Shown: positions 27,829-37,500, numbered from the stretch's first letter. The stretch is 64,000 bases of DNA from Alteromonas sp. KUL106 (GCF_009811415.1 NZ_BLIG01000001.1:186001-250000); one strand, 5' to 3'. The notes: generated by a model from the letters alone, not told the origin. Program-made: numbers and translations.

Positions 27829-28953
27829 TTAGTCGCCTTTGTTTGGCACAATAAGGTATTTGGTGCCCGTTTTTTTGGCGTTATATAAAGCCACATTTTC
27901 TGGCTGAAGGGCTTCTTCTAAGCTTAATTCTTTGCTGTACGATGAGGCGAATGTGGTGTTTATTTCGGAGGCGACTTTTTGATAAAGCTCGCCTACGCGC
28001 TTTTTATCAAGCTTGCCTAAGAAACGCATTAACAACCAACCGCCAATGCTCCACGTCATACCATAAGCGCGATTTAAAATCGTAGGAGAAAAATCTAGAC
28101 CGCCGTATATATATACTTGTTTATTGCTGTCAGAGCCGTAGGTATTGAACCCTTTCGCATCCTTACTGCCTGACGCTTCCATCATGGTAAGAATATCGCT
28201 TACGAGTTCACCACCACCGATGGCGTCAAATGCTAACGTAGCGCCAGTGCTGTCAATGGCCTGATAAAGTTCAGCTTTAAAATTCTCGCTGCTGGAATCG
28301 AGTACAATCTTTGCGCCAATACCTTTCAAAATATCAACCTGCTCTTGGCTACGAACGATATTCACCAGTTCCACACCTTGTTCTAAACAAATTTTATTCA
28401 GCATTTGTCCAAGATTCGATGCTGCAGCAGTGTGAACCAGCGCTTTGTGCCCTTCCATACGCATAGTTTCGACCATACCAAGCGCTGTTAACGGGTTCAC
28501 AAATGACGAAGCCGCTTGCTGCGGGGTTGTGCTATCCATGTGAGGTAAGCAAGCCTGAACAGGCACACATGCAAATTCGGTGTAAGCCGCTCCCGTTAGA
28601 ATAGAAACGGTTTTTCCCACTAACGCTTGGGCTTCTGAGCTATCACCCGCCGCAACCACCGTGCCCGCACCTTCATTACCAATAGGCAATGTTTGATCAA
28701 GACGCGACTTAATGCGGCTCAATAGAGGCTTATGTACTGGTGCAACGAGTGCTTTTTTATCCGCATCAAACGTGGCCTTATCAAGACTCGCGGGGCCAAA
28801 CATAGGCCACATATCTGATGGGTTGATCGGTGATGCTTCCATACGAACAATCACTTCGTGTGGTTTTGGTTCAGGAACATCCATTTCTTTTAAGGATACC
28901 TGTAGTTCACCCTCTGAGGTGATGAGCGTAAATAATTGTTTCGATTTATTCAT
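27829..28953 (-). CDS. MDR family zinc-type dehydrogenase / quinone reductase-like
   Basis: A 374-residue medium-chain dehydrogenase. The GroES-like start (EVIVRMEASPINPSDMWPMFGP), GNEGAGTVVAAG, and a Rossmann part (HTAAASNLGQMLNKICLEQGVELVNIVRS) are visible. The structural-zinc cysteines and usual catalytic Zn ligands are lacking, so it is probably a zinc-independent NAD(P)H-dependent reductase like quinone or enoyl reductases. Substrate unknown. Confidence 0.85.
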   Translation of the reverse strand: MNKSKQLFTLITSEGELQVSLKEMDVPEPKPHEVIVRMEASPINPSDMWPMFGPASLDKATFDADKKALVAPVHKPLLSRIKSRLDQTLPIGNEGAGTVVAAGDSSEAQALVGKTVSILTGAAYTEFACVPVQACLPHMDSTTPQQAASSFVNPLTALGMVETMRMEGHKALVHTAAASNLGQMLNKICLEQGVELVNIVRSQEQVDILKGIGAKIVLDSSSENFKAELYQAIDSTGATLAFDAIGGGELVSDILTMMEASGSKDAKGFNTYGSDSNKQVYIYGGLDFSPTILNRAYGMTWSIGGWLLMRFLGKLDKKRVGELYQKVASEINTTFASSYSKELSLEEALQPENVALYNAKKTGTKYLIVPNKGD

Positions 28954-29126
28954 ATTGGCCTCTTTGCCCTGACGATTAAATGCTGAAGTATTGCTAAATT
29001 AGCACGCCGACACTATCAGTAAAATTTATATTGCGAATACATATGCGTTTAGATGGTTTATACACCTCTCTTCTTAGATACGTTACACTGCGAGACAAAT
29101 ACACATTACAAACAACGAACAAAAAT

Positions 29127-29732
29127 ATGAAAAAGTGCTGTAACTACCTTATTAACGGGCTCTTTATAGGGTTAATTGGCTTGAGCAATGTGGCGTTGGG
29201 TAAAAGCGCGCCTTTGGTTTCAATTCCCACTCATGATGCATTTTTCAATGCCATTAAAGCCCACTGTGGTAAAGCATTTGAGGGAAAGGTGAGCAAAGAT
29301 AATGTGGGCAACACTTTTGGTGACGCTGTGCTTGTGATGCATGTTAGGCAGTGCACAGACTCAGAAATTCATATTCCTTTTCACGTGGGTGACGACGCAT
29401 CACGCACATGGATTTTAACGAAAACCGGCGCGGGGCTGATGCTAAAGCACGACCATAGAAATAAAGACGGCAGCTTTCACTCTTCAACTATGTATGGAGG
29501 TCACACCGTGGATGAAGGCTTTACGCACGTTCAGTCATTCCCAGCAGATGCCTATTCAAAAGCGTTGTTTGTAGAATCAGGTATTGCGGCATCGACAGAT
29601 AACGTTTGGCAAATGATGATTTACCCTAGCCACTTTAGCTACCGACTAATTCGCCCTGCTCGTGAAGTGCAAGTAGATTTCGACCTCGAAAACCCCATAG
29701 CTCAGCCAAGCGCCCCCTGGGGATATGAATAA
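29127..29732 (+). CDS. Secreted hypothetical protein
   Basis: The best start, at 29127, gives a signal peptide (MKKCCNYLINGLFIGLIGLSNVALG) and a mature chain of about 177 residues; the frame is open further upstream (to 29031) but that part looks non-coding. Features are a conserved-looking HDHRNKDGS and HTVDEG His/Asp-rich segment and a Cys pair (HCGKAF, QCTDSE). No family recognised; possibly a periplasmic metal-binding or enzyme-like protein (inference). The stop codon overlaps the left inverted repeat of the RAYT element. Confidence 0.7.
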   Translation: MKKCCNYLINGLFIGLIGLSNVALGKSAPLVSIPTHDAFFNAIKAHCGKAFEGKVSKDNVGNTFGDAVLVMHVRQCTDSEIHIPFHVGDDASRTWILTKTGAGLMLKHDHRNKDGSFHSSTMYGGHTVDEGFTHVQSFPADAYSKALFVESGIAASTDNVWQMMIYPSHFSYRLIRPAREVQVDFDLENPIAQPSAPWGYE

Positions 29733-29750
29733 TGGGGTCAGAGTACATTT
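29731..29750 (+). repeat. Left repeat of the RAYT element
   Basis: AATGGGGTCAGAGTACATTT; its inverse is at 30618-30636. Confidence 0.75.
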
Positions 29751-29893
29751 TCTTATTTAGGAGAGCCAAACAAGCCATTCATTTCATTCTTCCAGCTTGC
29801 CCGTTAGCCCAGTTTTGATAGGTACAGGGTTGTAGCCTTTTCTCAATTCACTCATTTTAGTAGAAAGAATTTAGGAAGGAATTTGGTGAAATT

Positions 29894-30619
29894 ATGGCAA
29901 GGAAACCTCGTTTGGCTCCCGCAGGCTATCCTCAACACGTCATCCAAAGAGGTAACAATCGCTCAATATGCTTTAAGTGTGAAAACGACTACATCGCCTA
30001 TATTAGCTGGCTTAAAAAGTTCTCTGCAAAATTTGATGTAGGCATACATGCTTGGGTATTGATGACCAATCATGTTCATTTACTTTGCACACCCAAGCTT
30101 GATAACCTTGGCGTAAGCAAAATGATGCAAGCGCTTGGCCGCATGTATGTGAGATACTTTAACCACAAATATGAGCGCTCCGGAACGTTGTGGGAAGGAA
30201 GGTTTCATTCCAGTTTGGTCTCTAACGACGAATATCTTCTCACGGTTTATAGATATATCGAGCTGAACCCTGTAAGAGCGAACATGGTCGAAAAGCCGGT
30301 TGAATATAAATGGTCAAGCTACAGAATAAATGCGTTAGGCACACCTTCGTCACTGCACAGTCCTCATCCTGTATACCTAAATTTAGGAGCTTCAGAAAAC
30401 CAGCGTCTTGCCGCTTACCGCGCTCTGTTCGATGATGAACTGCCTCAAACTGACATTGATAAAATTCAAAGCGGTACTCGAAGAGCACTAGTACTGGGAA
30501 GCGATACATTTAAACAGCAAATTGAAAACCTAACTGGGCACCGCTTAAAACATGAAGCGTTGGGTAGGCCACCGCAAACAAGTGAGCAGTTAACTGCTGA
30601 TTGCTCGAAAATAGTTTAA
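29894..30619 (+). CDS. REP-associated tyrosine transposase (TnpA_REP / RAYT)
   Basis: A 241-residue Y1 HUH endonuclease of the IS200/IS605-related RAYT group. The start MARKPRLAPAGYPQHVIQRGNNR is characteristic; the HUH motif is NHVHLL; the catalytic Tyr lies in the helix YLLTVYRYIELNPVRANMV. Bacterial RAYTs mobilise or maintain short palindromic REP sequences and are usually single-copy. The stop codon lies within the right flanking repeat. The gene looks intact. Confidence 0.92.
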   Translation: MARKPRLAPAGYPQHVIQRGNNRSICFKCENDYIAYISWLKKFSAKFDVGIHAWVLMTNHVHLLCTPKLDNLGVSKMMQALGRMYVRYFNHKYERSGTLWEGRFHSSLVSNDEYLLTVYRYIELNPVRANMVEKPVEYKWSSYRINALGTPSSLHSPHPVYLNLGASENQRLAAYRALFDDELPQTDIDKIQSGTRRALVLGSDTFKQQIENLTGHRLKHEALGRPPQTSEQLTADCSKIV

Positions 30620-30636
30620 TGTACTCTGACCCCATT
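30618..30636 (-). repeat. Right repeat of the RAYT element
   Basis: AATGTACTCTGACCCCATT, the reverse complement of the left repeat, includes the transposase stop codon. Confidence 0.75.
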
Positions 30637-30664
30637 TTTTTATATCGCGACTTGGAAGCTTATT

Positions 30665-30680
30665 AATGTACTCTGACCCC
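30665..30680 (-). repeat. RAYT repeat copy forming the recQ start codon
   Basis: AATGTACTCTGACCCC spans the ATG at 30666 and encodes Met-Tyr-Ser-Asp-Pro. Confidence 0.65.
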
Positions 30681-32657
30681 GCAATTTTACAGCAGTTGTT
30701 TGGATTCTCAGCGTTTCGCGAGGGTCAGAAAGAAGCAGTAGAATCGCTGCTAGGAGGACATTCTACGTTAGCAATATTCCCAACGGGTTCGGGCAAATCA
30801 TTGTGCTACCAGTATGTTGCTACGCAGTTGCCGCATTTAACCTTAGTGGTTTCGCCCTTATTGGCGCTGATGAAAGATCAGCTCGCGTTTTTACGCAGCA
30901 AAGGGATTGATGCAGCCAGTATCGACTCCACTTTAACTCCCGAGCAAAATAAACACGTAATGAACGACGTGCGCTCGGGGCGGTGCAAAATTTTAATGGT
31001 GTCAGTCGAGCGCTTTAAGAACGAACGTTTCAGGCAGTTCATTGAGTCAATTCAAGTAAGCATGCTGGTGATCGATGAAGCTCACTGTATCTCCGAGTGG
31101 GGGCACAACTTTCGCCCCGACTACTTAAAGCTACCCGCTTATCAAAAAGAGTTAGATATTCCTCTAGTGCTGTTGCTCACAGCTACCGCGACTAAAAAAG
31201 TAAAAGAAGATATGGCGTCCCGCTTCAACATCGCCCCTGCTCATATCATTCAAACAGGATTTTATCGACCCAACCTTAATTTGCACGTTCGCCCCGTGCT
31301 TGAGGCGAATAAGAATCAAGCGTTGTTCGAAGAAATCCATAAACAACAAGGTGCAGGCATCGTTTACGTGACCCTGCAAAATAGTGCGGAGGACGTAGCT
31401 AGACGCTTGCAGCAACAAGGTTTTACCGCAAGCGCATATCACGCTGGGCTGGACAGTGATGTGAGGCAAAAGATTCAACAAGAATTCATGGATAACAAAG
31501 TACAAGTTGTTGTAGCGACTATCGCTTTCGGTATGGGTATTGATAAATCGGATATTCGCTTTGTTATTCATTACGACCTGCCGAAGTCTATTGAAAACTA
31601 TAGTCAAGAAATTGGTAGAGGTGGACGTGACGGCAAAGTAGCAAACTGTACCGTATTGGCGAACCTTGACGGGCTGCTCACTATAGAAAACTTCGTGTAC
31701 GGGGATACGCCTGATAAAAGCGCCATTGAGCGGGTTATTACAGACATCCAATCGCAAGCCCCTATTGAAGTAAAATCATCTGAACACAACAGCCCGCAAT
31801 TTTACGAAAAAAACAACATTTACCAGTGGGAAACGCAAATAAATAGCCTATCAAGCGCCAGCAATATTCGTCAGCTTCCACTTAAAACGTTGCTAGTACA
31901 GCTTGAACTTGCAAACGTCATTCGCCCTTTGTACGCCTATTTTGCTGAATATAAATTTCGTTTCATTACAGGCAAAGAAGACATTCTCAGGCTGTTTTCA
32001 GAAGAACGTTCTCGCTTTTTAGATGCGGTATTCACGCACTCAACGATGAAGAAAGTGTGGGGCGTAGTCAATTTTGACAGTATCTATGAACAATATGGTG
32101 CTGAGCGTTCAAGGGTGGTTGCAGCATTAGAATACCTTAACGAACATAACCACATTGAGCTTGCCTCGCGCTTAATCACCGACGTATACCAAGTTAACTA
32201 CCCACAGCTATGTGCTGAAAACTTAGCAGATAGGATGGCTCATTATTTTGCCGACAACGAACACAAAGAAGTCGAGCGCATAGCCGCCCTTGTAGGCTTC
32301 TTTGAGCTTAATTCATGTTTAAGCTATAACTTATCGGCTTACTTTGATGACACAAAAGCACCGAAGGAATGCGGTCACTGTAGCGTATGCTTAGGTAAAG
32401 TAGCAAAGCTCGGTTATTCAACCCCTATTCCTTTGCCAGACACTGCGCAAGTAACCGAAGCAGTAACCGCGTTACAAAGCCATTTAAACGGTAAATTTGA
32501 AGGCCCTCTTACGTTATCTGTTTATTGCCGTTTCTTAACAGGCATGACCATGCCTTTATTCACGCGCTTCAAAGTGAAACAGGTAAAGGGCTTTGCATGT
32601 TGCGAACACTGCCGATATGCGGATGTAAAGGCGGTCGTATCCTCTATCATCGATTAA
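30666..32657 (+). CDS. recQ: RecQ family ATP-dependent DNA helicase
   Basis: A 663-residue superfamily 2 helicase. Visible motifs are: FREGQKEAVESL (motif 0), FPTGSGKSLCYQ (Walker A), VIDEAHCISEWGHNFRP (DEAH box plus the RecQ aromatic loop), LLTATATKKV, GIVYVTLQNSAEDVA, YHAGL, VATIAFGMGIDKSDIRFV and QEIGRGGRDGK (motif VI), then a C-terminal zinc-binding region (CGHCSVC and CCEHC). No HRDC domain is evident. Its N-terminus (MYSDP) is supplied by a RAYT repeat and starts close to the RecQ core, so the original start and promoter may be lost or replaced. No ribosome site is obvious upstream. Confidence 0.88.
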   Translation: MYSDPAILQQLFGFSAFREGQKEAVESLLGGHSTLAIFPTGSGKSLCYQYVATQLPHLTLVVSPLLALMKDQLAFLRSKGIDAASIDSTLTPEQNKHVMNDVRSGRCKILMVSVERFKNERFRQFIESIQVSMLVIDEAHCISEWGHNFRPDYLKLPAYQKELDIPLVLLLTATATKKVKEDMASRFNIAPAHIIQTGFYRPNLNLHVRPVLEANKNQALFEEIHKQQGAGIVYVTLQNSAEDVARRLQQQGFTASAYHAGLDSDVRQKIQQEFMDNKVQVVVATIAFGMGIDKSDIRFVIHYDLPKSIENYSQEIGRGGRDGKVANCTVLANLDGLLTIENFVYGDTPDKSAIERVITDIQSQAPIEVKSSEHNSPQFYEKNNIYQWETQINSLSSASNIRQLPLKTLLVQLELANVIRPLYAYFAEYKFRFITGKEDILRLFSEERSRFLDAVFTHSTMKKVWGVVNFDSIYEQYGAERSRVVAALEYLNEHNHIELASRLITDVYQVNYPQLCAENLADRMAHYFADNEHKEVERIAALVGFFELNSCLSYNLSAYFDDTKAPKECGHCSVCLGKVAKLGYSTPIPLPDTAQVTEAVTALQSHLNGKFEGPLTLSVYCRFLTGMTMPLFTRFKVKQVKGFACCEHCRYADVKAVVSSIID

Positions 32658-32755
32658 ACAATGGCTTCAATGCTGCAGTAAGCACATGTTCGATTAATAA
32701 GTCAAACCGCCCTTTTTTTTCGGCGCCGTTCTTTCGCTTAAAAGCCTGGGGCCAT

Positions 32756-32826
32756 TAATACCAATCCGCGATTACGAACATTTTAACTCTCGCTGAGTGG
32801 ATAATTATCTGTGCGGACTGGTTTAA
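32756..32826. repeat. Shortened copy of the MITE-like element
   Basis: It begins with TAATACCAATCCGC, then jumps to the same right half found at 21862-21916 (GATTACGAACATTTTAACTC...), differing by one or two bases and ending in the stop codon of the SRPBCC gene. It is an internally deleted copy, about 71 bp. Confidence 0.7.
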
Positions 32827-33263
32827 GCCATATTATCAATATGTTTTAAGATACTACCAAAAGCGCGGCTACCCACCTTCTGAATTTGCCTATCAAAATA
32901 TAAGCTGCCCAGAATAAAAATGGCGATATGGCCTTTCGAGCGCCATGTCACATGAGTCTTTCCATCTCGGTCTTCCAAAAGAATCTCGCCCAACTCATGC
33001 GCATAGGGTAACGGAGTAGATTTCACAACCTTATAGGCTAACTTGAATGGTGGGTCGTAACAGACTATCTCTTCGTGCAGGATGGAATCGCCAGAAATAA
33101 TTTCACGAACCGCTCCCACTCCATTTTTCTGTTCATTCCCTTCTTTTAACACATTAGACGTATCGATGGCTTTAAACTGCGAATAATTCGCATGGTCGCT
33201 TAATATATCGAACACGGTTTCTATCGGTTTATCTATAGTTCTTTCCACGTTGATTGAAAACAT
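32823..33263 (-). CDS. SRPBCC family protein
   Basis: A 146-residue START-like (SRPBCC/polyketide cyclase) protein: MFSINVERTIDKPIETVFDILSDHANY is the standard start, and GEILLEDRDGKTHVTWRSKG and the C-terminal helix complete the fold. These bind hydrophobic ligands in a cavity. It is divergent from the borosin-type operon, sharing its upstream region, which may imply co-regulation (inference). Stop codon coincides with the MITE-like element. Confidence 0.82.
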   Translation of the reverse strand: MFSINVERTIDKPIETVFDILSDHANYSQFKAIDTSNVLKEGNEQKNGVGAVREIISGDSILHEEIVCYDPPFKLAYKVVKSTPLPYAHELGEILLEDRDGKTHVTWRSKGHIAIFILGSLYFDRQIQKVGSRAFGSILKHIDNMA

Positions 33264-33346
33264 CTTGGCCCTATTCTTTTCATTTTTATTTAACCGTTTT
33301 ACGGATAGTACATCAGGTTTAACGAATAATTTATTTAAAAAATGAT

Positions 33347-33400
33347 TAGGGCGTGTTGGCCTTTGCTGTGCACTTTGGCAGCAAAGGCCAACACGCCCTA
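33347..33400. repeat. 22-bp perfect palindrome of the TAGGGCGTGTTGG family
   Basis: Arms at 33347-33368 and 33379-33400 are perfect inverted copies beginning TAGGGCGTGTTGG, with a 10-nt loop. It sits between the divergent SRPBCC and borosin-type genes. No T-run follows, so it is not a standard terminator. Confidence 0.85.
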
Positions 33401-33432
33401 GTCTTTCAGATAGTCTCTAAGGAACATAGTAA

Positions 33433-33472
33433 ATAGTGTGGAACTAATTTATAGTGTGAGAGGATAACAATT
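33433..33472 (+). promoter_or_regulatory. Promoter region with lac-operator-like sequence
   Basis: ATAGTGTG is repeated at 33433 and 33451 with an 18-bp offset. The second copy runs into GTGAGAGGATAACAATT; over 21 bp (33452-33472) it is identical to the E. coli lac operator O1 at 18 positions. TATAGT at 33450-33455 could be a -10 box. A ribosome site GTAAGGAAAG precedes the ATG at 33492. Confidence 0.45.
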
Positions 33473-33491
33473 GAACAAAAAGTAAGGAAAG

Positions 33492-34337
33492 ATGGCGCTA
33501 ATTCAGGGAAAAGAACACATTAAAGAAGGCTCACTAGTTGTTGTTGGAACAGGTATCGGTGTTGCGGGCCAAATGACGTTAGCGGCTAAAAGCTATATCG
33601 AAAGTGCTGACATTGTATTTATGGGTATCATGAATAAGGTTGGCGAGCATGTGGTTTCCGGTTTAAACCCCAATAGTGTTTCGCTAGACGACCTTTATGA
33701 AGAAGGGAAATCTCGTGCTGTCACTTATACTCAAATGGCTGACCGTATTGTGCATGCGGTTGCTGATGGTCAGAAAGTATGTGCCGCGTTTTATGGCCAC
33801 CCCGGTGTTTTTGTTACTCCCTCTCACGAGGCTATTCGCAGAGTAAAAGCGCTCGGCCTCGAAGCTCACATGTTACCAGGTGTATCCGCAGAGGACTGTT
33901 TAATTGCAGATTTAGGGATAGATCCATCGCGTTATGGCTGTCAATCTTATGAAGCATCACAGTTTTTATTCCGAGACTATCGTATTGACCCCCACATGAC
34001 GCAAATCATCTGGCAAATAGGTTTGGCCGGCGAAGCCACGCTTAGCGTGTTAAATGCCAATCACAGTCAGTCTGGCCTTGCCATGCTGGCCGATATTTTG
34101 AGTGAACACTATCCGAGTGATCATGAACTCATTATTTACGAGGCGGCAACGTTGCCTATCTGTGAACCAAAAATACAGAAAGTATTGCTTTGTGAACTGG
34201 AGCGCGCTAAACCCACACTTATTTCAACCCTTGTTGTTCCCTCTCTTGGCATGCCGGACTATCGTCAAGACCGCTTAGCTAAGCTCGGATTAACAGAACA
34301 ACAAGTTATCAACTACCGAAACCCAAGCATAAATTAA
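33492..34337 (+). CDS. Borosin-type peptide alpha-N-methyltransferase (SonM-like)
   Basis: A 281-residue protein with the tetrapyrrole (corrin/porphyrin) methylase fold. SAM-site features are VVGTGIGVAGQMTL near the start and FYGHPGVFVTPSHEAIRRVK mid-protein. Residues Tyr69, Arg75 and Tyr79 (LYEEGKSRAVTYTQMADRI) have the same 6- and 4-residue spacing as the catalytic Tyr, Arg and Tyr of the fungal borosin enzyme OphMA. Unlike OphMA the substrate peptide is not fused at the C-terminus but is encoded 13 nt downstream, the split arrangement known from SonM/SonA of Shewanella. Predicted reaction: SAM-dependent iterative methylation of backbone amides in that precursor. A classical cobalamin/uroporphyrin role is unlikely because the gene is not near such pathways and lacks their context. 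Confidence 0.88.
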   Translation: MALIQGKEHIKEGSLVVVGTGIGVAGQMTLAAKSYIESADIVFMGIMNKVGEHVVSGLNPNSVSLDDLYEEGKSRAVTYTQMADRIVHAVADGQKVCAAFYGHPGVFVTPSHEAIRRVKALGLEAHMLPGVSAEDCLIADLGIDPSRYGCQSYEASQFLFRDYRIDPHMTQIIWQIGLAGEATLSVLNANHSQSGLAMLADILSEHYPSDHELIIYEAATLPICEPKIQKVLLCELERAKPTLISTLVVPSLGMPDYRQDRLAKLGLTEQQVINYRNPSIN

Positions 34338-34350
34338 AAAGGAAAATAAA

Positions 34351-34554
34351 ATGGCTCAATCTATTGTGGATTTTTTGGTTGAACTCGATACAAATAGCAA
34401 ACTTATGGAAGCGTACAAAAAAGATCCCGTGGGAACCGCTACCAAATATGGACTGCCTGAGGATGAAATTAAAATCATTGCAGAAAAAAATTGGGATGAA
34501 CTGTCAAGCCGCTTCGATGACACCAGCAAAACAATCCGTGTCATTAATTATTAG
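34351..34554 (+). CDS. Putative borosin precursor peptide (SonA-like, 67 aa)
   Basis: A 67-residue peptide with AAAAAGGAAAAT ahead of its ATG. Residues 1-50 are amphipathic helices (MAQSIVDFLVELDTNSKLME, YKKDPVGTATKYGLPEDEI) like the borosin-binding domain that docks SonA on SonM; it also resembles the helical leader family used by NHLP-type RiPPs. The C-terminal TIRVINY (residues about 61-67) is hydrophobic and beta-branched, as expected for a backbone-methylated core. Which residues are methylated, and whether the tail is cleaved, cannot be read from the sequence. No protease gene is adjacent. Confidence 0.82.
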   Translation: MAQSIVDFLVELDTNSKLMEAYKKDPVGTATKYGLPEDEIKIIAEKNWDELSSRFDDTSKTIRVINY

Positions 34555-34570
34555 TGAGTAAGCGATAGAC

Positions 34571-37500
34571 ATGAAGCATTGGGTCTTGCTCTTGATTGGT
34601 GCTATTGCGATAGCAATGGTACTGCCTACCTATGCATTGAATAGTGCATTAAACAATGCTTCACGCACCCAAGAATTATTAAGCGGGTTAAAGGCGCGCG
34701 TACAAGAAAATGACCCGTCGGTTGAAAAAACATTTTCTACGTTGAACCAGTTTTTCACCGAGAATCCCGATGAAAAGGGCAAAGCGCGCTTTTTAAATAT
34801 CAAGGCTTACTACTTCATTTTAAAGCAAGATTATGTGTTGGCATATGAAGCACTTCTGTTAGCGAGAAAGCACGCAAACTTGGTAAATAACTTACCCGCC
34901 CTTGCCGAATCATATCGATTAGAAGGTTTAATTTTAGACCTCTCTGGGGAGCATGCTAACGCCTTAGAAGCCATGCACCGGGCTCTCGAAATTTTCAAAG
35001 AAGCAGAAAGCGACCGCGTATTACTTGTTTATAGTGCCATGGGCAACGTATACATGTCGCTCAAAAATTACGAATTGATGTTAACGTTTGGGCATCAATA
35101 TCTCGCGTCTGCGCAACGATTTAACAGCAAGCGAGATGAAGGCGTTGCTTATTTCTTCCAAGGTTATGCACAGCGGGCTCTGGGTAAATACCAAGATGCA
35201 AAAGTCAGTTTACTGTTAGCCGAGAGTCTGCTCAAAGAAGTCAATTACCCCTTCATCGGTATTGTATACGGCGCGATGTCTGAACTACATATCGCAGAGG
35301 GCAATTATAACGAGGCGCTTAAAAAGTTAAATCAAGCATCAGAAGCAGACAGGCAGGTTGGATTTCGCTACAGCGAGGGATCTCACCTTATCCACTTAGC
35401 GAAGATTTATAGAGCGCGGGGAGAGATAGAGCTTGCTATTACTGAACTTGAAGCGGGCCTTGATAAGGACATTATTAAAAACGATAAGGTGTTGTTGCTT
35501 GACGTATTAGAACAACTCATCACGCTTCATGAAGAAAACGGAAACTTAGCGCCAGCGCTAAAATACGCAAAGCAATATAAGCAGGCTTACAAAGAGAGTT
35601 TTAATGAGCAGCAATCAAGGTTACTAGCACTTAACCGGGTTAGGCTCGCCATTTCTGAAAAAGAAGAAACTATCAAACTGCTTGAAAAAGACAACCAGTT
35701 AAAAGAGCAGCGAAACCTAATCCAGAAAAAGAAAAATACTTACCAGCTGTATTTCATCGGTGTGGTTATTCTCTCACTGGTTTTAGTGATAGGTCTGTGG
35801 CTTAGAACCCGCCTTCAACGCAAAGCGTTAGATTCGCTTACCCAAGACTTACGAAAGGCAACAAAAGCGAAATCTGACTTTCTTGCACGGATGAGCCATG
35901 AAATCCGTACGCCTTTAAACGCGATTATCGGCTTAACTAAGCTGTCTCAGCGGGCGGCAGAAGATAAAGAGCAACAGACAAACCTTATTCAAATAGAAGG
36001 CGCGTCGCAAACGCTGCTAAGCGTGATTAACGACATACTCGACTTTTCAAAGATAGAAGCGGGAAAACTAGACATTGAGTCTACGTCATTTAACTTAGAT
36101 GCTTTGGTCAACCAAACGATCAGACTGCACCAAGCACGGGCAGAAGAGAAGCATATAGAACTTATTCAACACATCTCTCGTGACGTGCCACTGAACTTAA
36201 TTGGCGATCCGCTTCGCATACAGCAAATCTTAAGCAACCTGGTTAGCAATGCCATTAAATTTACAGAGGATGGTTTGGTTTCAGTGAGCATTCGATGCGC
36301 TCAACATGATGGCCATATTCAACTTGAATTTGAAATAAAAGACACGGGCATTGGATTAACCAGTAAGCAACAAGCACTGCTGTTTGAACCCTTCAATCAA
36401 GGCGATGAGTCTATATCTAGACGCTATGGCGGCACCGGTCTGGGCTTGGCCATTTGTAAACAACTGGCTACCCTAATGGGAGGGGAAATTTGGGTTGAAA
36501 GTCAAATTGGTAAAGGTGCAAGTTTTCACTTCACTGTACTGGCTGACGTCGATCCTTCGCAGCAAATTGTTTCTCCGTCAAATCAGCTAGCCGCACTAAA
36601 AGTGCTAATTGCTGATGACATTAGTGCTTCGCGGGATGCGATATCCGAGGCTTTATCCATTTGCAACATTAAAGCGGACGTAGCAGCAGGAGGAAAAGAA
36701 GCGGTTTCAAAAATCCGGGCAGCAACTCGCAATAGTGAGCCGTATGACATACTCATTTTAGACTGGAACATGCCAGATATTGATGGCCTAGAAGTGGCTG
36801 CCATTATGAATCAAGAAATGCCGGTAAAGTCGCCTAAAGTTATAATGCTCTATGCGTTTGAGTCACCTGATATGCGCCAACAAGCGAAACAGCTTGGCAT
36901 TAACACCTTTATTAAAAAGCCGTTCAGCACTAGTGAGCTCGTTGATAGGCTTCAAGAACTCTGCTTAAACGTTAACAACAAATCCTTGCCAGCAGACTCT
37001 GCGCCTGTGCCAAATTTACGCGGCACGAAAATTCTTTTTGTTGAAGACAACGCGCTCAATCAAAAAGTCGCGCTTGGATTATTGTCTGACACTCACGCCA
37101 CAATTGAAGTAGTAAATAATGGCTTAGAAGCACTGGATACTCTTCGTAAGGATAGCTCGTTCGACGTAGTGCTAATGGATATCCAAATGCCAGTCATGGA
37201 CGGGTTAACCGCAACTAGGCGAATTAGACAGGAGTTACACCTCCGGTTGCCTATAATTGCGATGACGGCCCATGCTATGCAGCAGGACATTGATAAAAGT
37301 TTAGAAGCGGGCATGGACGGCCATATTAATAAACCCGTGGATCCAAATCGCTTCTTTGATGTACTGGTTGAGATCTTAGATAAGCAACAAACGTCGGCAA
37401 CCGCGGAGGTTGTTGAAGAGCCTTTGGCAGCCCCCACCCCGCTGAGTTTCATTGATAAGCAGCAAGCTATGCAAACGCTACTCAACGACGACGCGTTATA

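Larger units (their letters stand above)
29731..30636 (+). mobile_element. RAYT element bounded by inverted GGGGTCAGAGTA repeats
   Basis: The transposase gene is enclosed by inverted copies of a 19-20 bp repeat, as is typical for REP-associated tyrosine transposases and their REP-like sequences. About 160 bp of leader separates the left repeat from the gene. A third copy, directly repeated with the right one, lies 47 bp further on at the recQ start. Confidence 0.7.

Noticed and set aside
33433..33472. Vector contamination as explanation of the lac-like sequence
   Set aside because: Match stops after the operator; no lacZ, polylinker or vector sequence follows and the region flows into a native ribosome site and gene.
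33492..34337. Siroheme or cobalamin precorrin methylase
   Set aside because: No cobalamin or siroheme genes nearby, and the Tyr/Arg/Tyr spacing plus the following small peptide fit the borosin enzymes better.
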